From contig JAXMAZ010000032.1 of NCBI GenBank assembly GCA_046350115.1, forward strand, positions 1 to 64,000: DNA of 64,000 nucleotides, written 5' to 3'. Positions within the stretch are counted from its first letter, which is position 1. Each line of letters begins with the position of its first letter. This DNA is from JAXMAZ01 sp046350115. Its GTDB lineage: Bacteria; Planctomycetota; Planctomycetia; Gemmatales; Gemmataceae. Shown piece after piece: positions 43,382 through 51,792 of the stretch. The notes under the pieces were generated by a model. That model had not been told where the DNA came from. It saw nothing but the letters and a program-made list of their open reading frames with translations, and did not search any database. A program made the translations under genes and the position numbers.

Positions 43382-43678
43382 TTACTCGATGACGGCCAGC
43401 ACGTCCTCTTCGTGCATGACCAGCACTTCGTCCTTGTTCTTGCGGTCCTGGAACTCGTCCCCGGCCCAGGAGGTGAACAGCACCTTGTCCCCCTTCTTGA
43501 GCTGGAGCGGGGTGCGGGTGCCGGTCTTCTTGTTCAGCTTGCCCGGGCCGACGGCGACGATCACGCCCCGCTGCGGCTTCTTCTGGGCGGCGTCCGGCAG
43601 GATGATGCCGCCGGCCGACTTGGCGTCCGAGGCTTCGCGGCGGACGATGATCCGGTCGCCGATCGGTTGCAGGTCCAT
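43382..43678 (-). CDS. groS: Co-chaperonin GroES (10 kDa)
   Basis: 98 residues. Heptameric lid of GroEL. MDLQPIGDRIIVRREASDAKSAGGIILPDAAQ contains the conserved loop and SAGGIIL mobile-loop tip; VAVGPGKLN and GDKVLFTSWAGDEF are typical. ATG 43678 gives the standard length. No CIRCE (TTAGCACTC-N9-GAGTGCTAA) is visible upstream, so the usual HrcA control is not supported by this sequence. Confidence 0.97.
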   Translation of the reverse strand: MDLQPIGDRIIVRREASDAKSAGGIILPDAAQKKPQRGVIVAVGPGKLNKKTGTRTPLQLKKGDKVLFTSWAGDEFQDRKNKDEVLVMHEEDVLAVIE

Positions 43679-43867
43679 CGCAGACTCCGACGGAACGGTA
43701 GACAGTTCGAGGTGCGGGGCTGATGCAACAACCGTGCCCACCAGACCGACATGATGAAAGATGTTGTGATCAAATGACTTGCGTCATCAACCGAGGCTGA
43801 TGGGGGAACAGATTCTGCCAAGTTGGCTTGAGGCGAAACCCGGTCGGCTGTCGGTTTGGCAGAGGGG

Positions 43868-44617
43868 CTACTTCTTCCGCTTCCTCTTCGCGGCGGCCAG
43901 CTTGGCGACGAACGCCGCGTGTTCGGGAGTGGCCAGCCCTTGCTGAAGGGTTTCGAGCGCCTTCCGCAAGTCGCTGGCGAGCAGGGCGGCGGTGTCCAGC
44001 CACAGCCCGGGGAAGGCGACGCTCTGCAGCACCCCGTCGGCGGTCGGCTGGACCGGCTGGTAGCGGCCCCGCTTCAGGGCGAACAGGTGGAACTCCCGGT
44101 CGGCCGTCCGCCAGACCAAGTACTCTTGCACCCCGCCGGCTTGGTACGCCTCGTATTTCGGCCCCATGTCCCGCCGGACCGATGTGTTCGCGACCTCGAC
44201 CAGCAGTTCGGGCGGGCCGTCCAAGTAATCCTTGCGGTTCGGGGCGCACTGGCCGCCATACTCCGGGCGGACGTACATCAGGGCGTCCGGCTCGGGCAAG
44301 GTGTTGCCCGACACGATGACTGTGGTCGGCCCACAGGGGCGAACACCCGGGGTTTGAAGCATGTAGTTGAAGCACAGGCCTAGCACGTCCGATTGCGGGG
44401 TGCTATGTCCTTCGGCAGCGATAGGCGGTATGCGATCCTCCGTCCCGTCCGGCCGCCGGCGAGCGTTGATGTACACCACCCCGTTGATGAGTTCCGCCCG
44501 GGCGACGCTCCGATCCGCCTCGTACCGGCGGAGGAACTCCCGGCCGGTCAGCCGGTCCCCGTCCCGCAGCGGGGGGACGACTTCCGGCTTCGTGACCCGG
44601 GCCACCGACTTGCCCAT
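43868..44617 (-). CDS. Uma2 family (DUF820) protein, second copy
   Basis: 249 residues. The fold is seen from RDGDRLTGREFLRRYEADRSVARAELINGVVYI, then NTLPEPDALMYVRPEYGGQ (catalytic-type Asp), PPELLVEVANTSV (E-V motif) and KYEAYQAGGVQEYLVW. The last 45 residues are an Ala/Lys helix ending AAAKRKRKK, which suggests nucleic acid binding. It is more diverged from, and longer than, the copy at 38254. Function unknown; nuclease activity is family inference. Confidence 0.8.
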   Translation of the reverse strand: MGKSVARVTKPEVVPPLRDGDRLTGREFLRRYEADRSVARAELINGVVYINARRRPDGTEDRIPPIAAEGHSTPQSDVLGLCFNYMLQTPGVRPCGPTTVIVSGNTLPEPDALMYVRPEYGGQCAPNRKDYLDGPPELLVEVANTSVRRDMGPKYEAYQAGGVQEYLVWRTADREFHLFALKRGRYQPVQPTADGVLQSVAFPGLWLDTAALLASDLRKALETLQQGLATPEHAAFVAKLAAAKRKRKK

Positions 44618-44704
44618 GACCGCACCTCCGTCCGGACGGCGACGTCCGGATCATACCACGTCCGCCGGCCGGCACCCATCCGGCTCGCCGGTGGGGTCTC
44701 CGTC

Positions 44705-44769
44705 TGGTGGGGCAGGCATTTCTGCCTGCCCGGGTCGGAGTCGGGCGGGCAGAAATGCCTGCCCCACCA
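44705..44769. repeat. Inverted repeat, family H (GGGGCAGGCATTTCTGCCTGCCC)
   Basis: The left arm TGGTGGGGCAGGCATTTCTG and the right arm ending AGAAATGCCTGCCCCACCA are inverse complements, each with the GGCATTTCTGCC inner palindrome. It fills the space between the divergent Uma2 and endonuclease III genes. Confidence 0.88.
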
Positions 44770-44812
44770 ATCCCAAACCCGGGTACGGCTCGGCAGTTGC
44801 TACCGGTCGGCC

Positions 44813-45478
44813 ATGAGGAAGCGGCCGTTCGACATCGCCGAGGCGGTCCGGCTGTTGCGGGAGGCGGTCGAGCCGTACCCGAAGGCGGCCCTGTTCGAGC
44901 TGGCCGCCGACGGGCACGACTCGGTGTTCGAGCTGCTGGTGGCGTGCGTCATCTCGATCCGCACCCGGGACGAGACGACGCTGCCCGTCGCCCGTCGGTT
45001 GTTCGCCGCCGCCCCGACCCCGGCCGCCGTCGCCGAGCTGTCGGTCGCCGAGATCGACCGACTCATCCGCGACTGCACCTTCCACGAGCCGAAGGCGGCG
45101 ACCATCCGGGCCATCGCCGAAGGGACGGTGGCGGAGCACAGCGGGACGCTACCGTGTGACCCGGAGGTGTTGCAGGGGTTCCGCGGGGTCGGGCCGAAGT
45201 GTGCGAACCTGGCCGTCGGGGTCGCGTGTGGGCTGCCGGTGATCGGGGTGGACGTTCACGTCCATCGGGTGACGAACCGCTGGGGGTACGTCTCGGCGTC
45301 GACGCCGGAGAAGACGATGGCCGAGCTGCAGCGGGTGTTGCCGAAGGACTACTGGGTGGAGATCAACGCCCTGCTAGTGCCGTTCGGCAAGCACGTCTGC
45401 ACCGGCGTCCGGCCGAAGTGCTCGACCTGCCCGCTGTTGGCGATGTGTCGGCAGGTGGAGGTGACGAGCCACCGGTGA
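44813..45478 (+). CDS. nth: Endonuclease III (HhH-GPD DNA glycosylase)
   Basis: 221 residues. Bifunctional glycosylase/AP lyase of base excision repair. The helix-hairpin-helix is LQGFRGVGPKCANLAV with the catalytic Lys; the catalytic Asp lies in VIGVDVHVHRVTNRWG. The iron-sulfur cluster motif is complete: C-x6-C-x2-C-x5-C in CTGVRPKCSTCPLLAMC. ATG 44813 gives family length. No obvious operon partner; the gene is enclosed by two different inverted repeats (44705-44769 and 45491-45552). Confidence 0.95.
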   Translation: MRKRPFDIAEAVRLLREAVEPYPKAALFELAADGHDSVFELLVACVISIRTRDETTLPVARRLFAAAPTPAAVAELSVAEIDRLIRDCTFHEPKAATIRAIAEGTVAEHSGTLPCDPEVLQGFRGVGPKCANLAVGVACGLPVIGVDVHVHRVTNRWGYVSASTPEKTMAELQRVLPKDYWVEINALLVPFGKHVCTGVRPKCSTCPLLAMCRQVEVTSHR

Positions 45479-45490
45479 ATGGTTGGTTCT

Positions 45491-45552
45491 GGGGTAGGGT
45501 CCGCTGTGCGGACCGTGGGAGCGCCACCGGTCCGCACAGCGGACCCTACCCC
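45491..45552. repeat. Inverted repeat, family I (GGGGTAGGGTCCGCTGTGCGG)
   Basis: The left arm GGGGTAGGGTCCGCTGTGCG and the right arm ending CAGCGGACCCTACCCC are perfect inverse complements around a 20 bp spacer. It begins 12 bp after the nth stop codon. Confidence 0.9.
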
Positions 45553-45585
45553 GAGCCAGTCCGCTACTCCGACTCGGGAACTTGT

Positions 45586-45897
45586 CTAGCCGACTAGCAT
45601 CCACACCCCGGCCCCGGTGAATACTAGCCCGGCGATGGCTATGATCGCGTATTCCAACAGGCCGTAACTCTTCTCGCGACCACTCGCTACGCGGTCCCGG
45701 TTCTCCCACCTCATCCAGAACGGGCCACCGACCAACAGCCCAAGTCCACAGGCGACCACGAAGCCGGCCTGCAAGCGGGGATCCGCTTGGTCGAACTGCC
45801 CGCGCAGGCCTTGAGCCAGCACGGCTTCCAACAGGAATAGGATCACCGCCCCGACGCCGGCCACGATGGCAAGCCACACCCGTCTCGTCTGACTCAC
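45586..45897 (-). CDS. Small integral membrane protein
   Basis: 103 residues with three membrane helices (about 8-28, 44-60, 78-101), no motif I recognise. It starts MSQTRRVWLAIVAGVGAVIL. It lies directly downstream (27 bp) of the thiolase gene on the same strand, so it may be cotranscribed, but functional linkage is not evident. Confidence 0.65.
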   Translation of the reverse strand: MSQTRRVWLAIVAGVGAVILFLLEAVLAQGLRGQFDQADPRLQAGFVVACGLGLLVGGPFWMRWENRDRVASGREKSYGLLEYAIIAIAGLVFTGAGVWMLVG

Positions 45898-45924
45898 GGC
45901 GGGTCGCTCCGAAGGGATGTTCCG

Positions 45925-47106
45925 TTACACCCGCTCGACGACCATCGCCACCGCGTTCCCGCCGCCGAGGCACAGGCTAGCCAGCCCGTACCGGCCGCCT
46001 CGCTTGTGCAGGGCGTGGACCAGCGTCGTCAGCACCCGCGCCCCGCTCGCCCCGATCGGGTGGCCCAGCGCCACCGCCCCGCCGTTCACGTTCACCTTCG
46101 CCTCGTCCAAGCCCAGCTCCTTGCCGCACGCCAGCATCTGGGCGGCGAACGCCTCGTTCAGCTCGAACAGGTCGATGTCCCCGAGCCGCAGCTTGGCCTT
46201 CTCCAGCACCATCCGCACAGCCGGCACCGGGGCGATGAAGATGTCCTTCGGGGCCACCCCGCTGGTGGCATACGCGACCACCCGGGCCAGCGGCTTGGCC
46301 CCGAGCCGGCCGGCCGCGTCCGCCGACGCCACCACCACCGCCGCCGCCCCGTCGCTCAGTTGGCTGGCGTTGCCGGCGGTCACGGTGCCGTCCGGCTTGA
46401 ACGACGTGCGGAGCCTGGCCAGCCCCTCCGGGCTGCTGTCCGCCCGGATGCCCTCGTCCTTGGCCACCACAACAGGGGGCTTACGCCCCCCGCTCGCCAG
46501 TTCGACCGGCACCACCTCGGCCGCGAAGTCCCCCCGCTCCCACGCCGCCGCCGCACGCTTGTGACTCTGCACACTGAACCGGTCCTGGTCCGCCCGGGTG
46601 ACGCCGCATTTCGTGGCGATGTGCTCGGCGGCGTCCCCCATCCCCCAGTTCTCGAACGCGCACCACAGCCCGTCGTGCACGAGGGCATCGACCGCCTTCT
46701 GGTCGCCGTACTTGTACCCGGTGCGGACGTTCGGCAAGAGGAACGGCGCCCGGCTCATGCTCTCCATGCCGCCGGCCACGACGATGTTCGCGTCCCCGGC
46801 CTTGATGCTCTGGGCCGCCAGCATGACCGCCTTCAGACCGCTGCCGCACACCTTGTTGACCGTGTACGCGGCGATGGTGTCCGGCAGCCCGGCGAAGATC
46901 GCGGCTTGCCGGGCCGGCGCCTGCCCGACCCCGGCCTGCACCACGTTCCCCATCACCACCTCGTCCACCTGCTCCGGTTTCACCTCGGCCCGCTTGATCG
47001 CTTCCGCGATCGCAACAGCACCAAGCCGCGGGGCCGGCAGGTCGGACAGCCCGCCGAGGAACTTGCCGATCGGGGTGCGGACGGCGGACAGGAGGAGCAC
47101 GTCCAT
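45925..47106 (-). CDS. Thiolase (acetyl-CoA C-acyltransferase)
   Basis: 393 residues. Condenses or cleaves acyl-CoA. VNKVCGSGLKAVML carries the catalytic Cys near 87, NGGAVALGHPIGASGAR the catalytic His near 345, and ASLCLGGGNAVAMVVE the second Cys near 375. Length and motifs fit acetyl-CoA acetyltransferase/beta-ketothiolase. A stretch at 46471-46500, encoding LASGGRKPPVV near residue 205, is nearly identical to a dispersed inverted-repeat arm (27473-27501), so a repeat fragment seems to have been absorbed into the gene. The start shares a 173 bp divergent region with the ABC gene that is mostly hairpin. Confidence 0.95.
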   Translation of the reverse strand: MDVLLLSAVRTPIGKFLGGLSDLPAPRLGAVAIAEAIKRAEVKPEQVDEVVMGNVVQAGVGQAPARQAAIFAGLPDTIAAYTVNKVCGSGLKAVMLAAQSIKAGDANIVVAGGMESMSRAPFLLPNVRTGYKYGDQKAVDALVHDGLWCAFENWGMGDAAEHIATKCGVTRADQDRFSVQSHKRAAAAWERGDFAAEVVPVELASGGRKPPVVVAKDEGIRADSSPEGLARLRTSFKPDGTVTAGNASQLSDGAAAVVVASADAAGRLGAKPLARVVAYATSGVAPKDIFIAPVPAVRMVLEKAKLRLGDIDLFELNEAFAAQMLACGKELGLDEAKVNVNGGAVALGHPIGASGARVLTTLVHALHKRGGRYGLASLCLGGGNAVAMVVERV

Positions 47107-47133
47107 AACGGAACCCGGGTGGGGAGGGTCGGT

Positions 47134-47261
47134 CGTTTAGCCGCGAGGCGGAGGCTCTGCGGAGCCGAGCGCGGGGACTGCGTCCCGAGTCGTCGGGCGC
47201 GAAGCCCCAGCGTGCGGTCCCCGCGCTCGGCTCCGCAGAGCCTCCGCCTCGCGGCTAAACG
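47134..47261. repeat. Inverted repeat, family J, in divergent promoter region
   Basis: The left arm CGTTTAGCCGCGAGGCGGAG and the right arm ending CGCCTCGCGGCTAAACG are inverse complements over more than 40 bp around a short spacer. It occupies most of the gap between the thiolase and ABC genes, leaving 27 and 18 bp at the sides. Confidence 0.9.
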
Positions 47262-47279
47262 GTCCCTATCATTCTATCC

Positions 47280-48161
47280 ATGTCCGCCCCGCTGCTCGTC
47301 GCTGACCGGCTCACCAAGGACTACGGCTCCTTCCGCGCGCTGGACGCCCTCGACCTGGCGGTGTCACCGGGCGAGGTGGTCGGGCTGCTCGGGCCGAACG
47401 GGTCCGGCAAGACCACCGCCCTGCGGCTCGCCCTCGGGTTCCTGCGGCCAACCAGCGGCCGGGTGACGCTCGGCGGGTGCGACTGCTGGTCCCAGAGCGT
47501 CGAGGCGCGGAAGCAGGTCGCGTACCTGCCGGGCGAGCTGCGGCTGTACGACACCATGACCGGCCGGCAACTGGTCCGCTTCCTGGGCAAGCTCCGCGGC
47601 GACGAGCCGGGGCCGGAAGTCGACGCGCTGGCGAAGAAGCTGGACATCGACCCGGACCGGCCGCTCACGCAGATGTCCAGCGGGATGAAGCGGAAGGTGG
47701 CACTGCTCACGGTGCTGCTGCCGCGGGTGCCGCTCATCATCCTGGACGAGCCGACCAACACCCTCGACCCGACCATGCGGGACGAGCTGTTGGACCAGAT
47801 CCACCAGGCGAAGGCGGCCGGCAAGGCGGTGCTGTTCTCGTCGCACGTGCTGCAAGAGGTGGAAGCGGTCTGCGACCGGGTGGCGATCCTCCGCCGCGGG
47901 AAGCTGGTTCACCTGCAGGACATGGCCGAGCTGCGGGAGGGGCGGCACGTCACCGCCCGGCTGGTGGACGGGGCGCCGGGGGTCGGGCCGGACGACCAGC
48001 CGCTGCCGCCGGAGGCGACAGCCGACGGCCGGCTCGACCTGGAGTACCGCGGCCCGGTGCCGGAGCTGCTGCGGTGGCTGGCTCAGTTGCGGACCGACGA
48101 CGTGCGGGTCGAGCCGCTCGGACTGGGCCGCATCTACCGACGGTTCCACATGGGGGCGTAG
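47280..48161 (+). CDS. ABC transporter ATP-binding protein
   Basis: 293 residues. Walker A GPNGSGKTT near 38, signature QMSSGMKRKVALL near 133, Walker B PLIILDEPTNTLDP near 155 and H-loop His in SSHVLQEVEAV. It belongs to the CcmA/NatA-type ABC-2 exporter ATPases. No permease gene is adjacent; the gene's TAG stop (48159-48161) is formed by the left edge of a family B repeat, with nothing but repeat and a convergent gene beyond. Orphan ATPase. Confidence 0.93.
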   Translation: MSAPLLVADRLTKDYGSFRALDALDLAVSPGEVVGLLGPNGSGKTTALRLALGFLRPTSGRVTLGGCDCWSQSVEARKQVAYLPGELRLYDTMTGRQLVRFLGKLRGDEPGPEVDALAKKLDIDPDRPLTQMSSGMKRKVALLTVLLPRVPLIILDEPTNTLDPTMRDELLDQIHQAKAAGKAVLFSSHVLQEVEAVCDRVAILRRGKLVHLQDMAELREGRHVTARLVDGAPGVGPDDQPLPPEATADGRLDLEYRGPVPELLRWLAQLRTDDVRVEPLGLGRIYRRFHMGA

Positions 48162-48250
48162 GGCGGTGCCGAGGCTTTGCGAGGCCCGCCGGAGTGGCAA
48201 CCGGCACGCCCCAAGACGGCGGTCCTCACAAAGCCTCGGCACCGCCCTAC
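48158..48250. repeat. Inverted repeat, family B, overlapping ABC gene stop
   Basis: Ends GTAGGGCGGTGCCGAGGCTT and its complement CTCGGCACCGCCCTAC. The TAG in the left edge is the stop codon of the ABC ATPase. The next gene (GGDEF protein) ends 13 bp beyond the right edge. Confidence 0.9.
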
Positions 48251-48262
48251 GAAAATCCGCCG

Positions 48263-49243
48263 TCACGCCCCGGCGGTGGCCGGGGTGCGGGCGGCCGGGA
48301 ACCCGAGCCGGGCCGACCGCCGCTCCCGCTTGGCCGCGTACATCCGCAGGTCGGCCGTCGCCAGCAGTTGGTCCAGCACGGTCGGCTCGAACCGGTTCGA
48401 GGTGGCCGTGCCGGCGCTCAGGGCCAGCTCGTACGGCCGGCGGCCGGCGGCGTTGAACCGGCTCACCTTCTCCTCCAGCCGGGCGACCAGCCGGTCGGCC
48501 GCGGCCGCGTCCGCCCCGACCGCCAACACGGCGAACTCGTCCCCGCCCAGCCGGGCGATCAGGTCGTCCAGCCGGAACACCTCGCGGATCACCCCGGCGG
48601 TGTCGGTCAACAGCTCGTCCCCGGCCGCGTGCCCGTAGGTGTCGTTCACCCCCTTCAGCCCGTCCACGTCGACCAGCACGGCGCTGACCGGCACCCCGGC
48701 GGCGTCCGCCCCGGCCACCCGCGCCCGGCCGACGGCGAACAGCCCGCGGCGGTTGGCCAGCCCGGTCAGCGGGTCGCGGACGGCCGCCGCCCGCTCCTCG
48801 GTCAGCAGCCGCTCCCGGTCCACCGCCGTCCGCACCGCCTGGGCCAGCCGCCGGCCGCACGCCTCCCCGTCGAGCAGGTAGTCCTGCGCCCCGGCCCGGA
48901 CCGCCCGGACGGCCGCCGGCTCGTCGGCCGGGTCGGCGAGGATGACTACGGCCAGCTCGGGGTGGGCGGTCTTGAACCGCAGGTACCCGTCCAGCCCGCC
49001 GGCGTCCGGCAGCCGGAGGTCGATCAGGGCGGCGTCACACCCCCCGCGGGCGGCGGCGACCGCGTCCCGCAGGGTGTGGACACAGACCGGCGGCGCGAAC
49101 GCGTCCGGGCGGCTGGCGACGAGCCGGCGGAGCCGGTCGGCTTCGGCCGACCGCCGTGCGGCGAGAAGGGGGCGGAGAGGGGCGAACATCAAAGCGATCT
49201 CGGCCGGCCAGTTTGGGCGGAACGGCTCAACCGCAGGTGACAC
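48263..49243 (-). CDS. GGDEF diguanylate cyclase with degenerate receiver domain
   Basis: 326 residues. The C-terminal GGDEF domain (about 155-310) has RLGGDEFAVL with all key residues, and DPLTGLANRR marks its start, so cyclic-di-GMP synthesis is likely. The N-terminal receiver-like domain has a phosphoacceptor Asp in ALIDLRLPDAGG and a Lys-poor end, but its first strand (LLAARRSAEADRLRRLV) lacks the usual acidic pair. Phosphorylation may therefore be absent. ATG 49243 or ATG 49189 (MFAPLRPLLAARR) are both possible starts. Confidence 0.85.
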   Translation of the reverse strand: MSPAVEPFRPNWPAEIALMFAPLRPLLAARRSAEADRLRRLVASRPDAFAPPVCVHTLRDAVAAARGGCDAALIDLRLPDAGGLDGYLRFKTAHPELAVVILADPADEPAAVRAVRAGAQDYLLDGEACGRRLAQAVRTAVDRERLLTEERAAAVRDPLTGLANRRGLFAVGRARVAGADAAGVPVSAVLVDVDGLKGVNDTYGHAAGDELLTDTAGVIREVFRLDDLIARLGGDEFAVLAVGADAAAADRLVARLEEKVSRFNAAGRRPYELALSAGTATSNRFEPTVLDQLLATADLRMYAAKRERRSARLGFPAARTPATAGA

Positions 49244-49465
49244 CGGAAAACTCTAGCACATGGAGAAACCGCACGAGTTAATCCGGTCCCGCGGATTAGA
49301 TAATTTTCAACGCCATCTTTCTGACGCGGGCGGATTTCTCACGCCCGGGTTGCAGTTCGGCCGCCGCCGGGGGTGGGGAAGTCGGCGCTGACACGGTGGA
49401 CCGGGGGTGTTATGGTCCGCGCCCTCGCCGGCGGCCCCCGCCGGGCGACCCCCGGAGATGTGGAC

Positions 49466-50497
49466 ATGACTCGTACCCGTTGGAAGCTGGCCGCCGGGGC
49501 GCTGACCCTGTCGCTGGGCGGGCTGGCGGCGGTGGCCGACGGCCCGGTGAACCTGGGCACGGCCGGGTGCCGGGCGGCCCCGCCGGTCGTCCCGGTGGCG
49601 TTCCAACAGCCGGCCCCGCTGCCGATGCCGGCGGTCAAGGTCGGGCTGGAGCCGCCGGTCGCCGTCGCCCCGCCGGCGCCGGCCGACGTGCCGCAGGCGG
49701 TCCCGCCGGTCGTCCCCACCCCGCTCACCCTCCCGCCGGCCAGCCCGGCCCCGGCCGTGCCGGCCCCGGCCGTGCCGGCTACGGTCATCGAGCTGCCGCT
49801 CATCTCGGCCCCGCCGGGAGCCCGGCCGATGCCGGTGGTCCAGGCGAGCGGCCCGGAACTGGCCCCGATGCCCCGGCCGGCCGGCGGCTGGCCGCGGACG
49901 GAACTGACGTACCGGCAGCCGTTGGGAATCGGGGCCACGCAGGCGACCCCAACCCCGGTCGTTCAGGGGTTCGTACTCGAAACCGGGGCGGTCGCGGCAG
50001 CCCCGGCGCCGACGGCTAACCCGATGCCGGTGGCCAACCCGACTCCGACCCCGGCCGTCGCCCGGGCGCCGGAGCCGCAAGCGATCCCAATTCAGCCGCA
50101 ACCGACGCCGGCCCCGACCGCTACGCCCGCCGCCGAGAAGAAGCTTCGGGTGGTGCTGCACATGAGCGACGACCGGCCGCGGTTCATCGTCCAGGACGGG
50201 GACGAGACGTACCTGCGGGTGGTGTGCGACGGGGTGGAGGTGAAGTCCCCGTCCGACCGCGGGGAGATGATGTCGGTGCTGAAGGCGACCGGCAAGGTGG
50301 CGTTCGTCACCCCCGGCGGGGACGGCACCTGCGACGAACTCACTGTGGTGCCCGGCACCGGCCAGGTGACGGTCAGCGGGAAGGTCAGCTTCAAGTACAA
50401 CTGGGGCAAGTTGGAGACGACCGTCACCGGCGAGCGGATGACCTTCCGCCTCGGCGCCGCCGCCGCCCCGGTGATGAGCACGTCGTACCGGAAGTAA
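49466..50497 (+). CDS. Secreted Pro/Ala-rich protein with OstA/LptA-like C-terminal domain
   Basis: 343 residues. A signal peptide (MTRTRWKLAAGALTLSLGGLAAVA) precedes a Pro/Ala-rich, low-complexity region (about 35-230, with tandem VPAPAV-type repeats). Residues 235-343 (LRVVLHMSDDRPRFIVQDGDET; SPSDRGEMMSVLKATGKVAFVTPGG; ITVVP..GQVTVSGKVSFKY) resemble beta-jellyroll OstA/LptA repeats in which strands are separated by short turns. ATG 49466 has GGAG 9 bp upstream. It may belong to the lipid/envelope transport area, which is inference. Confidence 0.65.
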   Translation: MTRTRWKLAAGALTLSLGGLAAVADGPVNLGTAGCRAAPPVVPVAFQQPAPLPMPAVKVGLEPPVAVAPPAPADVPQAVPPVVPTPLTLPPASPAPAVPAPAVPATVIELPLISAPPGARPMPVVQASGPELAPMPRPAGGWPRTELTYRQPLGIGATQATPTPVVQGFVLETGAVAAAPAPTANPMPVANPTPTPAVARAPEPQAIPIQPQPTPAPTATPAAEKKLRVVLHMSDDRPRFIVQDGDETYLRVVCDGVEVKSPSDRGEMMSVLKATGKVAFVTPGGDGTCDELTVVPGTGQVTVSGKVSFKYNWGKLETTVTGERMTFRLGAAAAPVMSTSYRK

Positions 50498-50502
50498 TTA
50501 TG

Positions 50503-50593
50503 TAGGGCGGTGCCGAGGCTCTGCGAGGCCCGCCGAACCGGCAACGAGCGGTTGCCGGTTCGGCGGGCTCGCAGAGCCTCGGCACCGCCCTAC
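50503..50593. repeat. Inverted repeat, family B, overlapping glycosyltransferase stop
   Basis: Ends GTAGGGCGGTGCCGAGGCTC and CTCGGCACCGCCCTAC. The right edge supplies the TAG stop of the minus-strand glycosyltransferase (50590-50592); the left edge is 5 bp from the OstA-like gene stop. Confidence 0.9.
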
Positions 50594-51792
50594 GCCAAAC
50601 CGATCTCCCGATACACCGCCGCCAACTCGCCGCCGAACCGGGCCGGTGTGAACCGCCCGCCGGCCGACCCCCGGGCCGCCGACCCGAGCCGCGCCCGCAG
50701 CGCCGCATCCGTCGCCAGTCGGCCGATCGCACCGGCCAGCGCCGCCGGGTCGTTCGGCCGCACGCCGACCGCGTCTACGCCGTCGGCGAACAGCTCCGTC
50801 ACCCCGCCGGCTGTCGTCGCGATCACCGCCCGCCCGCAGCTCATCGCCTCGGCCACGGTCCGGCCGAACGGCTCCGGCCGGGTGCTGGCGTGAACCACCA
50901 CGTCTAGCGCCCGGTACACCGCCGCCGGACCCGGCTGAAACGGCACGAACCCGACCCGTCCGGCCAGCCCGAGCGCCTTCGCCCGCTGTACCAGTTCGTC
51001 ACGTGTGAACTGCGAACCGGCCGACTGATAGATCGGCCCGCCGACGACATATCCCCGCACCGATACCCCCGCCGGCAAACGGGCGAGCGCTTCCAGGAAC
51101 ACGTCCTGCCCTTTCCACCGGGCGTAAGTGGCGACCAGTCCGACCCGCACCGCTCCCGGCTCGGGCGGCGACAGCCCAGCCCACTCGTCTAACGGGGCGT
51201 CGGTCGGACCGGGGTGGAACTGCTCCGGATCGACGGCGTTCAGGATGGGGACGACCGGCACCCGGCCGAGCACCCGCCGGGCGTCGGCGGCGACGGCATG
51301 GCTGTTGGCGATGACCGCCCGCACCCGCGGGGCCAGCCACCGGGCGGCCGCCCGGACAACGGGCCGGCCGCCCAGGAAGTCGCGGACGTGCCACACCACC
51401 GGCACCCCGGCCGGGGCGGCGAGAACGGAGAGAACGTGCGTCTTGATGCCGTTCGAGTGGACCAGAGTGGGCTGCAACGTGGCGAGCGTTCGCCGCAGGT
51501 GTCGGAGGTAACGGACCGCGGGGGGGCCGGCGGCCAGCAGGTCCAGGGTCGCCGGCCGGCCGCCGCTGTCCCCGAGCCGCCGCACCTCGGCCGGCAGCGG
51601 GATGACATGAACGCTCGCCCCGGCCGCTTCCAGCAGCGGGCGGACGGGGCCGTCCTCGCCGAGGAGGACGTGTCGGACAGCGAGCGGGAAGTGGTCGCCG
51701 ACCGCCCGCACCACCTCGACCAGCCCCCGCTCCCCGCCGCCGAGTTGGCCGGCCGGGTTCAGGAAGACGACGCGGGCGGGCCGGGGGGTCAA
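50590..51792 (-). CDS. Glycosyltransferase family 4 (GT-B)
   Basis: 400 residues from TTG 51792, which begins TPRPARVVFLNPAGQLGGGERG, the GT4 N-terminus (GGGER). The C-terminal nucleotide-sugar site is STRPEPFGRTVAEAMSCG, a complete E-x7-E motif, with GSAARGS near the end. The frame is open further upstream to 51987, but only through family C repeat, so a TTG start at the repeat edge is the only economical choice. The stop TAG is in a family B repeat. Adds a sugar in surface polysaccharide synthesis; the substrate is unknown. Confidence 0.85.
   Translation of the reverse strand: MTPRPARVVFLNPAGQLGGGERGLVEVVRAVGDHFPLAVRHVLLGEDGPVRPLLEAAGASVHVIPLPAEVRRLGDSGGRPATLDLLAAGPPAVRYLRHLRRTLATLQPTLVHSNGIKTHVLSVLAAPAGVPVVWHVRDFLGGRPVVRAAARWLAPRVRAVIANSHAVAADARRVLGRVPVVPILNAVDPEQFHPGPTDAPLDEWAGLSPPEPGAVRVGLVATYARWKGQDVFLEALARLPAGVSVRGYVVGGPIYQSAGSQFTRDELVQRAKALGLAGRVGFVPFQPGPAAVYRALDVVVHASTRPEPFGRTVAEAMSCGRAVIATTAGGVTELFADGVDAVGVRPNDPAALAGAIGRLATDAALRARLGSAARGSAGGRFTPARFGGELAAVYREIGLA

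Noticed and set aside
41644..43392. Long plus-strand open frame opposite groEL
   Set aside because: The minus strand is an unmistakable GroEL; the plus-strand frame is His/Leu/Asp-rich shadow sequence.
43685..43860. CIRCE operator upstream of groES
   Set aside because: I searched for TTAGCACTC and its inverse with a 9 bp spacer; nothing close is present.
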